Shown here piece by piece: positions 36,931-46,573 of a stretch of DNA of 64,000 bases. The stretch is from Pedobacter sp. PACM 27299 (GTDB taxonomy: Bacteria; Bacteroidota; Bacteroidia; Sphingobacteriales; Sphingobacteriaceae), in NCBI RefSeq assembly GCF_001412655.1, contig NZ_CP012996.1, positions 5,456,001-5,520,000 on the forward strand, in the 5' to 3' direction. The notes under the pieces were generated by a model, which was given only the letters and a program-made list of their open reading frames with translations, had not been told where the DNA came from and made no database searches. The position numbers were made by a program, and so were the translations under genes. Every line of letters begins with the position of its first letter. Position 1 is the first letter of the stretch.

Positions 36931-37941
36931 TTACTTAGCTGCTAAGGAGGAAGCGCTCTTAATTGTTATACTGTCATCGGCGATTTTATATTTAAAATGT
37001 TTTGTAAAGCCTAAAATATCCATGATCACTGATAAATGCTGATCTCCAAGGGTAATCGAGATCTTCTCATCTAACAATGATTTGTCTTCTGCATTGATTT
37101 TAACATTGTATTTCTTTTCCAGAACAGAAAAGACATTTCCTAAAGTTTCCTGCTCAAATACCAGCTTGCTCCTGCACCAGGCATTTACCGCGATCTCCGG
37201 TGCTTTCGCTTTAATCAGGTTGTTTTTAATCTCACTCAATACCACCTGTTGTTTTGGCAGCAACATAATGGCCGGTTTTTTCTCGGTTCCAGCCATAGTA
37301 ACGCCTACTTTACCAGTGACTACACTTACTTTAGTACTGCCTTCTTTTTTATAAGCACGAACATCAAATGAGGTACCGAGTACTACTACATTCAGGCTGC
37401 TTGTTTTCACTATAAAGGGCTGACCGCTTTTATGTTTTACTTCAAAAAATGCACGTCCATCTACCAGCTCTACCGTGCGGTTCTCTTCATTGAATTTTTT
37501 CGGGTATTTAAATACAGAACCGGAACTCAGCCATACTTTGGAACCATCTGGTAAAAGGATTTCCATAATTTTCTTCTCCGGAACATTCACCATTTTCTTG
37601 TCTGCCTGAATGAATTGATCTGTCCCCAGCTGCCAGCCAAAAAACACCAGGCCTAATACCGCCGCCGCCCCGGTTATTCTGTAAATCAGGCTGCGAAGTG
37701 TAAACTGTTTTTTAACAGGGGTTTCCAAAGGCTCTTTGTTCAGAAATCCTTTGCTTTTCAGGTTCTCAAAAAGTCTTTGTTTCACCTCTTCTTCGCTTTC
37801 CGGTGTCTTGGTTTCGACTTTCTCCAGCCATCCCTGCTCAGCAGCATCATCATACCATTGATTCAGCAACGCTTTCTCTTCGGTACTAGCTTCTCCAGCG
37901 AGATATTTTTGTGCCAATCGTTTCAGTTCGTTCCTATTCAT
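36931..37941 (-). CDS. FecR family anti-sigma factor
   Basis: FecR proteins hold an ECF sigma factor at the inner membrane and release it when the cognate transporter signals. The cytoplasmic N-terminus (about 1-85, ELKRLAQKYLAGEASTEEK) is followed by one membrane helix (about 88-108), the periplasmic FecR domain (about 130-230, LPDGSKVWLSSGS, VELVDGRAFFEV, GTSFDVRAY) and a C-terminal DUF4974-like domain (about 255-325). The paired ECF sigma gene lies upstream and the STN transporter downstream. Confidence 0.94.
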   Translation of the reverse strand: MNRNELKRLAQKYLAGEASTEEKALLNQWYDDAAEQGWLEKVETKTPESEEEVKQRLFENLKSKGFLNKEPLETPVKKQFTLRSLIYRITGAAAVLGLVFFGWQLGTDQFIQADKKMVNVPEKKIMEILLPDGSKVWLSSGSVFKYPKKFNEENRTVELVDGRAFFEVKHKSGQPFIVKTSSLNVVVLGTSFDVRAYKKEGSTKVSVVTGKVGVTMAGTEKKPAIMLLPKQQVVLSEIKNNLIKAKAPEIAVNAWCRSKLVFEQETLGNVFSVLEKKYNVKINAEDKSLLDEKISITLGDQHLSVIMDILGFTKHFKYKIADDSITIKSASSLAAK

Positions 37942-38192
37942 CTGAATTTAATAACCCTCATTTCTCTTATAGAGTCTGATGGGGGGAAGATACCCTTAGT
38001 TTAAAAAAAATATATTTTAAGAGGGGCTGATAATTGGTGTATTTAAGGGAAAAGATGAAAAGGAAAGGATTTCTAAATGAAGGCAAGGTCTATCACATTA
38101 AAGTATCGAAAGGTTTTTAAGATAAAAATTGGCTTATTTAAGAAAATAAGGTTAAAGGGACTATTTCGCGGGAAAACAGAATAATAGGCTGC

Positions 38193-38777
38193 TTACAAGA
38201 ACATCGTGATCGTATACAGTACGATAAGGAAATGAAGTACATCACCTACATTGGATCTGATAATACGTAAGGCTTTAGTCAGGTGAGCTTCTGCTGTTTT
38301 TTGGGAGATGTTCAATTGAGCAGCAACTTCGGCAAGCGATTGGTCCTGCAATTTATTGTACTGAAATACCAGACGGCATTTTTCGGGTAATTTATTCGAC
38401 AGCTCGGTGATGATCTCTAAAAGTATCTTGTGGTCAATATCGATCTCTGAGGTAGCATTGGCTGTTAAAAGACCAACAATATTTTCCTGTTGTTTTGATT
38501 TTTTCTCTTTGGAAAGGTAACGGAATACCGCATAACGGGTCATGGCTGCTAGATAAGAAGGAATACATTCCATATTTAGCCCTGCTCTTTTTTTCCAGAT
38601 CATCAGAAAAACATCCTGAACAATTCCCTCTGCTGCTTCCTGATCCTTTAAAAGCTTATGGGCAATATAATAGAGTTTGTCCCAATAAAGGTTGTAAATT
38701 TCTGTAAAAGCGAGCTCATCACCCTGTTTAAGGCGCAGCATAAGTCCATCGTCCGGAGTTGAATGGTTAGCAATCAC
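38193..38777 (-). CDS. ECF-type RNA polymerase sigma-70 factor
   Basis: Region 2 (about residues 20-90) contains LYYIAHKLLKDQEAAEGIVQDVFLMIWKKR. Region 4 (about 125-180) contains LPEKCRLVFQYNKLQDQSLAEVAAQLNISQKTAEAHLTKALR, the helix-turn-helix that reads the -35 element. The 194-residue length is normal. The C-terminus ends in a hydrophobic stretch (LHFLIVLYTITMFL), common in FecR-coupled Bacteroidota sigma factors. It is expected to activate the downstream susCD genes. A 251-bp gap separates it from fecR; I see no gene or strong structure in it. Confidence 0.94.
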   Translation of the reverse strand: MIANHSTPDDGLMLRLKQGDELAFTEIYNLYWDKLYYIAHKLLKDQEAAEGIVQDVFLMIWKKRAGLNMECIPSYLAAMTRYAVFRYLSKEKKSKQQENIVGLLTANATSEIDIDHKILLEIITELSNKLPEKCRLVFQYNKLQDQSLAEVAAQLNISQKTAEAHLTKALRIIRSNVGDVLHFLIVLYTITMFL

Positions 38778-38913
38778 AGTTTGGTTAGAAGTTTGGTTAG
38801 TAGTTCAAAACGAATCTAACATAAAAATAACAAAAAGTGTATTCAAAAAATAAATATTTTGTGATATGTATAATATATTACAGATCCTGTGTAACTAATT
38901 TCGGCGATTATCA

Positions 38914-38943
38914 ATTAAATCGCAGGCTTCCCCGCGATTTAAT
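38914..38943 (-). terminator. Hairpin downstream of the RND operon
   Basis: A 10-bp perfect stem (38914-38923 and 38934-38943) with a 10-nt loop follows the efflux fusion-protein stop by about 65 bp. The T tract is weak, so termination is only likely. Confidence 0.5.
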
Positions 38944-39008
38944 TCAATGGTGGCTTTCTACCCTTGCTTATTTTTGAAAGGAAAGCACAGTTTTTATTCT
39001 TTAAACGA

Positions 39009-40157
39009 TTAAGGTTTCTCTCCTTCTTTCAACTCTTCAGTTCCCTTTTTGAAAACCTGATCGTTCACATTTAAGTCGCCGAATACTTCCAGCAATGCCC
39101 CTTTACGTGTACCTATCATGACTGGAACTCTCCTCACTACCTCATCCACCAGTTTCACAATAAACACACCCGATTGCGCCTGAACAACCGCCGAAGCTGG
39201 CAGCCAAAAAGTAGGCTGCGGTCTGCGCATGTCCATAATCACTTGTGCATACTCTCCACCCCCCAGTTGTCCGTCTTTATTAGCCACATCAAACTCAGTC
39301 GTTACTGCCCGCAGCTTTTGCTGGAGGAAAGCTGCATTTCTTGACAATGAAGCATGAAATACCTGACCTGGCAAAGCGCTCACTGTAAAAGATGCTTTCG
39401 TATCTTTTGAAATCGCCCGACTGTGTTTCTCTGGAATCGCCACCGTTAATCTCAAACGGTCGTTTTGAACAATGGAGAACAAAGGAATTGTACTGTTCTC
39501 ACCCACCAACGCACCAACGGACACATTTTTGTCCATTACTGTACCATCAAAGGGAGCTCTGAGGTTTAAATATTGCTGCAATTGATCGGAGATCCGAGTA
39601 TTAGATTTGATGGCTGCATACGCTGCGCTATCGCTTCGTAACTTGCTCCATGCCTTATCCAGCTCGATCGCCGCTACCGCTCCGGATTTACTGGCTGCCT
39701 TCTTTAGGCGGTCAAAACTCTGGCGACTGTACAAATAATCTTCATAAGATTTCCGCTCATCAGATTTAGCAGATTGGTAACGCTGTGCGATTTCAGGAGC
39801 TTCCAGCACTGCCAGCAACTGTCCTTTTTTCACCTTTGCACCTCGATCCACAAATATCTTTTTCACAAAGCCTTTCACTTTTGGATACACTAAAACCTCT
39901 TCATAAGGTTTCAATTCTCCAGGTAAAGAAAGCTGGTATATGGGCTGTTCCAAAACAGGTCTTACAAATTGGCCTTCCGCATCTTTTGCAGCATCACCTT
40001 TTCTGGCTCCCTCTCCAGAAGAACTGCCTACAGTTTTTTCAGTGCCGGCATTTCCCCCATTCTCCTGCTTTGAGGATCCGGAAGAACATGCTGATAAAAC
40101 CACTGGAATCAACAGTAATAGGATATAATTATAGTTTTTCAGAAAAATACTTTTCAT
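39009..40157 (-). CDS. RND efflux periplasmic adaptor (membrane fusion protein)
   Basis: The adaptor bridges the RND pump and the outer-membrane channel. From the ATG at 40157 a lipoprotein signal ends at Cys24 (VVLSAC); the upstream in-frame TTG at 40178 would add seven residues and is rejected. A glycine/serine-rich linker is followed by the barrel-sandwich domain (VKGFVKKIFVDRGAKVKKGQLLAVLEAPE), a coiled-coil hairpin (about 130-190) and the second half of the sandwich (LRAPFDGTVMDKNVSVGALVG). It is the last gene of the operon, separated from the pump gene by a spacer with a long inverted repeat. Confidence 0.94.
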   Translation of the reverse strand: MKSIFLKNYNYILLLLIPVVLSACSSGSSKQENGGNAGTEKTVGSSSGEGARKGDAAKDAEGQFVRPVLEQPIYQLSLPGELKPYEEVLVYPKVKGFVKKIFVDRGAKVKKGQLLAVLEAPEIAQRYQSAKSDERKSYEDYLYSRQSFDRLKKAASKSGAVAAIELDKAWSKLRSDSAAYAAIKSNTRISDQLQQYLNLRAPFDGTVMDKNVSVGALVGENSTIPLFSIVQNDRLRLTVAIPEKHSRAISKDTKASFTVSALPGQVFHASLSRNAAFLQQKLRAVTTEFDVANKDGQLGGGEYAQVIMDMRRPQPTFWLPASAVVQAQSGVFIVKLVDEVVRRVPVMIGTRKGALLEVFGDLNVNDQVFKKGTEELKEGEKP

Positions 40158-40185
40158 TGGAATATATTTATTTGTCAATGGTTAT

Positions 40186-40269
40186 GAAGCGATCATCAGC
40201 ATATTCCTTACTATTTGTAAGCGATAGGCCAATGAGTATAAACGGTCTTATTATGCTGATGATCGTTTC
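40186..40269 (-). repeat. Long inverted repeat between RND pump and adaptor genes
   Basis: Arms 40186-40203 and 40252-40269 match at 17 of 18 positions. The 48-nt loop holds a smaller 5-bp hairpin. No T tract follows. It resembles the mreB-mreC repeat in size and intercistronic position and may tune the ratio of pump to adaptor. Confidence 0.6.
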
Positions 40270-40280
40270 CTATTTGAGAA

Positions 40281-43200
40281 TTATAAAGAAGAAATTAATA
40301 CGTTTTTATTGAATGGGTCATCAGGATCCAGGCTCAGGCTATCTGTAGTTTTATTTTTCATCACCAGAACAAATAGCTGCGGTAAGACCAGTAAGGCAGT
40401 CATGGTAGATAAAATTAAACCACCAATTACTGCTTGTCCCAATGGGGCAATTTGTTCTCCACCTTCTCCCATTCCAATGGCCATTGGTACCATACCGGCA
40501 ATCATCGCCATTGTAGTCATAATAATCGGGCGTAAACGTGAAGAAGCAGCCAATAATGCCGCCTGTTTCACGGTCATTCCATGTTTAAGCCGGTTTACTT
40601 CTGCCTGATTGATCATTAGCACTGCATTAGACACGGACACACCCACTGACATAATGATGCCCATATACGATTGCAGGTTTAATGTACTTCCACAAACGAG
40701 TAGCATCAGTAAACTCCCTCCAATCACCGCAGGAACTACTGCAAGGATCAATCCCGACAAAGCGAAAGACTGATAATAGGCAGTCAACATCAGGAAAATC
40801 ACCACAATCGCAACCGCCAGTCCGGTTTGTAACCCCGATAAAGTTTGCTCCAATAATGGCATCAAACCTTCTGAGCTGACAATTACCCCTCTAGGTGCTT
40901 CACCTACCTTCTTTAAAACCTCATCCACTGCTTTAGAAGCAGCTCCTAGGTCTGCACCATGCATATTTGCCAGGACGGTCACATACCTGTTTGGCCCCTG
41001 ACGGTTCACCTGTGCTGGTAATTTTACCATCTCCATTGTAGCTACATCTTCTAAAACCGGGCGCGATTGTCCGGTTTTAAGTGGTAAAGAACGCAGTTTA
41101 TCTAAAGATTCCATATCTGGCTCCGGCACCTGAACCTGTACCTGAAACACCAATCCAGACTTCGGATCTATCCAAAGATTCTTATTGGTAAATCTGGTAG
41201 AAGAGGTGGCCATGGTTAGAGCTTTACTCACATCATCCATGCTCAGACCAAACTGGGCGGCCAATTCCCGATTTACATTAATCTGTACACTCGGGTAATT
41301 GAGCGGTTCGGCAATCCGGACATCCCTTAGAAATGGAATATTTTTCAATTCTTTCTCTATCTTCAGTGCATACTTCTCTGCACCTTTTATTTGTCCGGCA
41401 GCTACCTTAATCTGCACAGGATTCATCGCCCCCTGGCTCATAATTTTCTCCACCAGTTCCATCGGCTCGAAACTAATGCGCAGTTCTGGCAATTGTTTGT
41501 TCAGCTCATTCCTGATCTGTTCTTTCAATCCTGCGATGGTCTTAGTATACATTTTTTGATCGACAGAAAGCTGTAATACCGCTTCATGTGAAGCACTGGT
41601 AAAAAGGAAAATCGGATTAATAGCAGTGGAGGAAGGCTGTAAGCCCACATAAGCAGAGCTAATCTTTACTGCGCCTTCTGGCATTTGCGCTTTGATGATC
41701 TTCGTCATCTTTGCCAGGTAATCTTCGGTTATTTCAAGTCTGCTGCCCTCTGGGGCCAGCATACGAATCTGAAGATCTCCGCTATTACTAGCAGGCATAA
41801 TATCTGTACCTATCTGTTTACCGGAGATACCAATCATCACCAAGACCAATAATGCGTACAAACCAATCACTAAAACCATTCGCTGCTGTCCTCCACGGAT
41901 CAAGATCAGGTAACGACGTTTAAATTTTTCAAACCTTGTCAATTTCTTTCTATGGAGAGCGATTTTATGGTGCTGAAAAAGCGCTGGCTTCATTAACCAA
42001 TTGGCCAAAATAGGCACAAAAGTCTGGGAAGCTATAAAAGAAGCAATCATAGCAAAAGCAACGGCCAGCGACAATGGCATAAACATATCTTTTGGAATCC
42101 CTGTCATCATGAAAGAGGGGATCAACACCGCCAGAATACAGAAAAGAATCAGGATTTTAGGGACAGAAATTTCTAACAAAGCGTCAAGAATTGCCCTTTG
42201 TTTGGGCTTCTCCATCTCAAAATGCTGGTGAATATTCTCTATGGTTACCGTAGCCTCATCCACCAGAATCCCTATGGCGAGGGCCAGCCCACTCAGCGTC
42301 ATCACATTGATTGTTTGCCCAAACATATAGAGCATAATGACCGCCGAAAGAATTGCGATTGGAATGGTCAGTACCACAATTAAGGCGCCTCTGGAATCCC
42401 CAAGGAAAAGAAACACCATCAATCCGGTCAAAATTGCCCCCAAAACCCCTTCATGAATCAGATTTTCTAAAGATCGTTCAATATAACCTGACTGATCAAA
42501 TACATATCTCACGTCTACATCTTCCGGCAATGCTGCTTTCAACTTCGGAATGGAAGACTTTAGATTTTCTACGACCTTAAGTGTGGAAGCATCTGCTTTT
42601 TTAATGACCGGCAGATAAACAGAGCGCTTGCCATTGATCAGGGCATATCCGGTGGTCACATCTGCTGCATCCTCTACACTGGCAATGTCTTTTACAAAAA
42701 CATTGGTTCCCGAACCGGTTCTAATTGGAATATTCAAAAACTCCTCTGGTCCGGTAGCCATCGTATTGGCTGGACTCATCAGATTATGATCTCCGATTCT
42801 GATGTTTCCGGCAGGTGCAGGAAAATTATTTTTGGCAATAGCCATTGTGACTTCCTCTGCAGATAAACCGTAAGAAAGCATGAGTTCCGGATTTACCTTG
42901 ACTACCATTGTACGGGCATTTCCACCAAAAGGTGCTGGCGCTGTAACGCCTGGGATGGTGACAAACATCGGCCGGATTTTAGTCAGCGCGAGGTTTTGCA
43001 ATTCCGTAATAGAGCGCTGCGAACTTTCAAACACCAATTGTCCGATGGGCAGGGAACTGCCATCAAAACGGACGACCTGCGGTGGTACTGCGCCCGGAGG
43101 TAGAAACCCCATCGCTCTGGCCACTTGTGCGGCCAATTCTCCTGATGCCTGGGCCATATCAGTACCAGGGTAAAAGCTGAGCTTCATCAAGGTGAATCCC

Positions 43201-43457
43201 TGTACACTTTTGAAGTCAATTCCTTTTACACCTGATACAAAAATGAGGACCTTTTGAAACTCATTGGCCATAAAGCCGTCCATGTAAGCAGGAGTTAGTC
43301 CACCATAAGGCATGGCAATATAAATCACCGGTAACTCCACTTTAGGAAAAATATCAACATTGATATTCTTAATGGCTGTAAAGGAAAAATAGGCGATCGC
43401 CAGTACGGCAACCATTATTGTTAAAGGTTTTTTCAGCGCAAACCTGATCATATTCAT
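40281..43457 (-). CDS. RND family efflux pump inner-membrane subunit (HAE-1-like)
   Basis: The 1058 residues have the duplicated 12-helix RND layout with two large periplasmic loops. TM4 carries LAIGILVDEATVTIENIHQ, so the proton-relay acidic pair is Asp-Glu rather than the Asp-Asp of AcrB. In TM10 the sequence is GVSVSNAVLMIN, with Ser where AcrB has the relay lysine. These features suggest a subfamily distinct from AcrB. Substrates cannot be read from sequence. The start lies 5 bp after the upstream TolC-like gene's stop, so they are co-translated. Confidence 0.95.
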   Translation of the reverse strand: MNMIRFALKKPLTIMVAVLAIAYFSFTAIKNINVDIFPKVELPVIYIAMPYGGLTPAYMDGFMANEFQKVLIFVSGVKGIDFKSVQGFTLMKLSFYPGTDMAQASGELAAQVARAMGFLPPGAVPPQVVRFDGSSLPIGQLVFESSQRSITELQNLALTKIRPMFVTIPGVTAPAPFGGNARTMVVKVNPELMLSYGLSAEEVTMAIAKNNFPAPAGNIRIGDHNLMSPANTMATGPEEFLNIPIRTGSGTNVFVKDIASVEDAADVTTGYALINGKRSVYLPVIKKADASTLKVVENLKSSIPKLKAALPEDVDVRYVFDQSGYIERSLENLIHEGVLGAILTGLMVFLFLGDSRGALIVVLTIPIAILSAVIMLYMFGQTINVMTLSGLALAIGILVDEATVTIENIHQHFEMEKPKQRAILDALLEISVPKILILFCILAVLIPSFMMTGIPKDMFMPLSLAVAFAMIASFIASQTFVPILANWLMKPALFQHHKIALHRKKLTRFEKFKRRYLILIRGGQQRMVLVIGLYALLVLVMIGISGKQIGTDIMPASNSGDLQIRMLAPEGSRLEITEDYLAKMTKIIKAQMPEGAVKISSAYVGLQPSSTAINPIFLFTSASHEAVLQLSVDQKMYTKTIAGLKEQIRNELNKQLPELRISFEPMELVEKIMSQGAMNPVQIKVAAGQIKGAEKYALKIEKELKNIPFLRDVRIAEPLNYPSVQINVNRELAAQFGLSMDDVSKALTMATSSTRFTNKNLWIDPKSGLVFQVQVQVPEPDMESLDKLRSLPLKTGQSRPVLEDVATMEMVKLPAQVNRQGPNRYVTVLANMHGADLGAASKAVDEVLKKVGEAPRGVIVSSEGLMPLLEQTLSGLQTGLAVAIVVIFLMLTAYYQSFALSGLILAVVPAVIGGSLLMLLVCGSTLNLQSYMGIIMSVGVSVSNAVLMINQAEVNRLKHGMTVKQAALLAASSRLRPIIMTTMAMIAGMVPMAIGMGEGGEQIAPLGQAVIGGLILSTMTALLVLPQLFVLVMKNKTTDSLSLDPDDPFNKNVLISSL

Positions 43458-43462
43458 AGTTC

Positions 43463-44857
43463 TTATTTAAGTTGGTTAAACAGAAAACTGTAGTCGCCGC
43501 TCAGCTCTGCCTTGGTATTTAACTGGGTCCAAAGCTCCTGATGAACTTCAATATTGCTTTTCTCTACCTGCTGTAATAAAGATTGAATCTGCAGCAGATC
43601 CGTCAGGTTAATCAATCCGGCCTCGTACCTCGACAAATAAAGCGCATAGGCTGCAGTAGTTTTCTGCACTGCAGATTCGGTTTTTGATACCTGTTTCAGC
43701 TGTGCTTGTATCCTTGAAGAGACTGCCTGTAAGCTGGTATTCATTTGAAGTTTTTGCAGCTGATACCTGGATTGCACGGCATCAACTTGCTTTTGGGCAC
43801 GTTTTTTCTCCACCGATCCGGTATAAAGTCCGGTTAAGTTCCAGCTCAATCCCACTCCGACCAGATAATTTTGTGCTCCGTTATTGAATCCTGAAGCATA
43901 GCTATTTTGTATAGTACCATCAGAATTAATTCCAGTACCACGGGCGGAAAGCCCTGCCAGCAGCGAAATCGAAGGCCGTTGCTTCCTTCCTATCACTTCC
44001 TGTTGTAACTGCTGTACCATCAGCTGTTTGTCTAATGTTTGTAGGAAAGGATGACTAGCCGCAACAGAATCCACATTTTCTACAGCAAAGAGCTTCCCCA
44101 TATATTGCTGCAATGGAACAAATTGTTCCCCAACCAGTGTGGGTGCCAGTTCCTTGACATTCACTTGTCCGGCCTGATACTTCCCATTCCAATCTTCCTG
44201 CTGGGCCTGGGCTTGCAGATACGCCGCCGCTGCCAATGCGGTGTCTGCACCAGGTTTTAATCCCGCTTCAGCCAGACTCACGGATAAATCAAAAATCTCT
44301 TTTACCCGAAGCGCATTTTTATCAGCCCAGGTTCTACCCGAGCTGGTGTATAGTAAATCCAGATAACGGTGTGTGGTTTTAGCACAAAGCGCCAGTTTCG
44401 AAGCCTCCAAATTATGCTGTGCTTCCTGCACTTCATATCCCGCAGCTTCGATCATCTTCTGCTGCTTGCCAAACTGAGATACTTTCCAGTCCATCAATAC
44501 AGAGCCAAAGCTGTTCACCGTATTGCTGCCAGATCCTGGCTGACCAGTCCCACCGTTTCCGCTCACATTAAATACACCCGGGACTGGAAAAAAGGCACCA
44601 TTAGTACCTTCAAAGGTGCCCAATGAGTTTTGTAATTGTAGTTGAACTTGTGGAATCGCCGCATTGCGCAATTCCTTTTTCCGATATTCGGATTCCTCAA
44701 TCCTCGCCTGCTTTTCAGTAAGCGATGGATAATGATCCGCTGTCAATTCCCATAAACGGGAAAGAGAAAGTTCTTTATGCTGTTGCGAATACCCACTGAC
44801 ACCCGATAGCATCAGCAACATACCCGTCAAATAAAGAGGGGTTTTCTTCATCATCAA
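43463..44857 (-). CDS. TolC-like outer-membrane efflux protein
   Basis: A signal peptide (about 1-25) precedes two outer-membrane efflux protein repeats with the long alpha-helical barrel pattern (for example GLKPGADTALAAAAYLQAQAQ and YEAGLINLTDLLQIQSLLQQ). The length of 464 residues is typical. It is the first gene of a TolC-RND-adaptor operon, the reverse of the common adaptor-RND-TolC order. No TetR or MarR repressor adjoins, although a small lipoprotein-like gene lies 74 bp upstream. Confidence 0.93.
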   Translation of the reverse strand: MMMKKTPLYLTGMLLMLSGVSGYSQQHKELSLSRLWELTADHYPSLTEKQARIEESEYRKKELRNAAIPQVQLQLQNSLGTFEGTNGAFFPVPGVFNVSGNGGTGQPGSGSNTVNSFGSVLMDWKVSQFGKQQKMIEAAGYEVQEAQHNLEASKLALCAKTTHRYLDLLYTSSGRTWADKNALRVKEIFDLSVSLAEAGLKPGADTALAAAAYLQAQAQQEDWNGKYQAGQVNVKELAPTLVGEQFVPLQQYMGKLFAVENVDSVAASHPFLQTLDKQLMVQQLQQEVIGRKQRPSISLLAGLSARGTGINSDGTIQNSYASGFNNGAQNYLVGVGLSWNLTGLYTGSVEKKRAQKQVDAVQSRYQLQKLQMNTSLQAVSSRIQAQLKQVSKTESAVQKTTAAYALYLSRYEAGLINLTDLLQIQSLLQQVEKSNIEVHQELWTQLNTKAELSGDYSFLFNQLK

Positions 44858-44931
44858 TAATTAAATTTTAGAAATAAGTAATGAGGGTGAAACTCAGAAA
44901 GAGCGACACCTGCTGAATAAAAAGCGGGATT

Positions 44932-45369
44932 CTATAGCAGTAAAAGCCTGTTTTTGATAAACAGGGGAACCGGGGAGCCGGAAGGAACCAAACCTGAAGT
45001 TACACTGGAAAGCTTGTCTTTTTTAAGCGACCATACAGACAGCAGAAAGGTTGGTAACAGAAAAAACAACAGCATGGCCGATGACGACTGCTGCGTAATA
45101 CTGGATTTAAAAATGGTATTTCCATCTTCGGAAGCTATGGCTGGCGCACAAGAAAGGGCATCATCCATACTCAGTAAATCTCTTGACGACAAGATTTTAT
45201 TGAGCTTCATAGTCGTATGACTAACAGGACTAACTTCCGTAAAAAAAGATTGAAGACCTTTTCTAACAGCACACGCAGAAAGTAGAAAACAGCCCATCAA
45301 TACAAATAGCAGCAAAGACTTCGCTCTGCCGGCATTTTGATGGATTTTGGGTTTTATTAGTTTATGCAT
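44932..45369 (-). CDS. Hypothetical small membrane/lipoprotein-like protein
   Basis: Not recognised. From the ATG at 45369 the protein has a basic N-terminus, a hydrophobic stretch ending in LLSAC (possible lipobox), the phrase VRKGLQSFF, and a second hydrophobic segment (SAMLLFFLLPTFLLSVW) near residues 95-115. A TTG codon nine bases upstream is part of the -7 box and is rejected as a start. The gene lies upstream of the RND efflux operon on the same strand, so it may be co-expressed with it. Function unknown. Confidence 0.7.
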   Translation of the reverse strand: MHKLIKPKIHQNAGRAKSLLLFVLMGCFLLSACAVRKGLQSFFTEVSPVSHTTMKLNKILSSRDLLSMDDALSCAPAIASEDGNTIFKSSITQQSSSAMLLFFLLPTFLLSVWSLKKDKLSSVTSGLVPSGSPVPLFIKNRLLLL

Positions 45370-45375
45370 GTGCTG

Positions 45376-45403
45376 CAAACATAGCCATTTTTTAGGCTTA
45401 CAA
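45376..45403 (-). promoter_or_regulatory. Promoter only 6 nt from the start codon
   Basis: On the minus strand TTG (45401-45403), a 17-bp spacer and TATGTTTG (45376-45383) match the consensus fully. Only 6 nt separate the box from the ATG at 45369, so the mRNA may be leaderless. Confidence 0.6.
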
Positions 45404-45407
45404 AAAT

Positions 45408-45860
45408 TTAAGGATGAACAATTGCCCAGCCTTCAGCTTCACGGATGATGATTTCGCCATTGCCAGAAGGTACAAAACTGATGAAATCAAACAGCTCTGA
45501 TTTATCAATTTTTCGCTCTCTCAATGTGTTTTCACATTGTGCTAAAACCACTCCTTTAGCCTGTAAGGCCTTTAGTGTTGCTTCATAACTACTATTTTTA
45601 TTATAAACCGCTACGCCATCACCAAACACAATCAGCTCTACTTCTAGTTTACCTTTCAAACGTGGATCTTCTAATGCATTTTTTATGTTACGCAAGCAGC
45701 CATTGATTCTTTTTTCTTCTCCATTATTTAAAACATACAATGCTTTGTAATGCTTTTTTGTCGCTTTTGCACCAGTAAACACCGATGTTTCTTGTGCCAT
45801 TACCGGGCTAAAAAATGCACTACCTACAAATAGGGACAGGATCAGAAGGAAATTTCTCAT
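45408..45860 (-). CDS. Secreted DsrE-family protein
   Basis: After a signal peptide (about 1-22, cleaved after MAQ) the sequence follows the DsrE/DsrF-like alpha/beta fold: YKALYVLNNGE at the first strand, ELIVFGDGVAVYNKNS, then GVVLAQCENTLRERK, which contains the family's conserved cysteine, and a final hydrophobic strand. DsrE-like proteins are often sulfur carriers, but secreted single-copy forms like this have no assigned role. It lies 30 bp upstream of the next gene on the same strand. Confidence 0.85.
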   Translation of the reverse strand: MRNFLLILSLFVGSAFFSPVMAQETSVFTGAKATKKHYKALYVLNNGEEKRINGCLRNIKNALEDPRLKGKLEVELIVFGDGVAVYNKNSSYEATLKALQAKGVVLAQCENTLRERKIDKSELFDFISFVPSGNGEIIIREAEGWAIVHP

Positions 45861-45976
45861 GTTAAATTTGGTTAAGTATTTAGAGCTGCAATATATGTTT
45901 TTTAATGGGGCAGATCAAAATCCAGTCCTAAGGAGATTTCCTATCTTTAGCCAGTTCTAAACGAAATTATTAGGCT

Positions 45977-46558
45977 ATGTCTCATAAAATAAATATCCTT
46001 GCCATCTCTGGAAGTACCCGAAAAAATTCCTCCAACGGAAACCTCATCAAGGCAATAGCCGCACTCACTACAGACATTTTTACGATCGAAATTTTTGAAG
46101 GAATCGATATGCTTCCTCATTTCAACCCAGATCTGGATTATGGAAAGGTAGAGGAAGATCTACAGGTAGCAAATTTCAGAAGAAAGATAAGTGCTGCGGA
46201 TGCCATCTTAATTTGTACCCCAGAATATGCAGTTGGTGTGCCGGGATCCTTAAAAAACGCAATCGACTGGACCGTGTCTACGATGAACTTTTCCAAAAAA
46301 CCTGTCGCCCTCATTACGGCTTCTACTGCAGGGAGCAGAGGTCATCAGTCACTTTTAGGTACATTACTAATTATTGAATCCAGCATTACCACGGACACCC
46401 AGGTGTTGATTTCCTCCATTCAAACGAAAATCAATTCAAGTTTAGAAATCACAGATCGAGAAACGCTAAACCTGATCAACAAGCTAATAAATTCATTAGC
46501 AGCAATGGTCAATGGAAGTGTTCCTGTGGAAGCACTATTACCAGCCCCTCTTCTGTAA
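45977..46558 (+). CDS. NAD(P)H-dependent FMN reductase-like flavoprotein
   Basis: The flavodoxin-like fold is seen in ISGSTRKNSSNGNLIKAI (FMN phosphate loop, about residues 8-25) and CTPEYAVGVPGSLKNAIDW (about 80-98), both typical of the FMN_red family, which includes quinone and azo reductases. The 193-residue length fits. The protein lacks a signal peptide and is cytoplasmic. A lipoprotein gene follows 15 bp later, probably in the same transcript. TATCTTTA just upstream is a near-match to the -7 box. Confidence 0.9.
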   Translation: MSHKINILAISGSTRKNSSNGNLIKAIAALTTDIFTIEIFEGIDMLPHFNPDLDYGKVEEDLQVANFRRKISAADAILICTPEYAVGVPGSLKNAIDWTVSTMNFSKKPVALITASTAGSRGHQSLLGTLLIIESSITTDTQVLISSIQTKINSSLEITDRETLNLINKLINSLAAMVNGSVPVEALLPAPLL

Positions 46559-46573
46559 ATAATAAAAGCTAAT

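Noticed and set aside
10943..38777. Recent horizontal transfer of the two nutrient loci
   Set aside because: No integrase, attachment repeats or clear compositional shift could be seen by eye; a proper composition and phylogeny test would be needed to argue for it.
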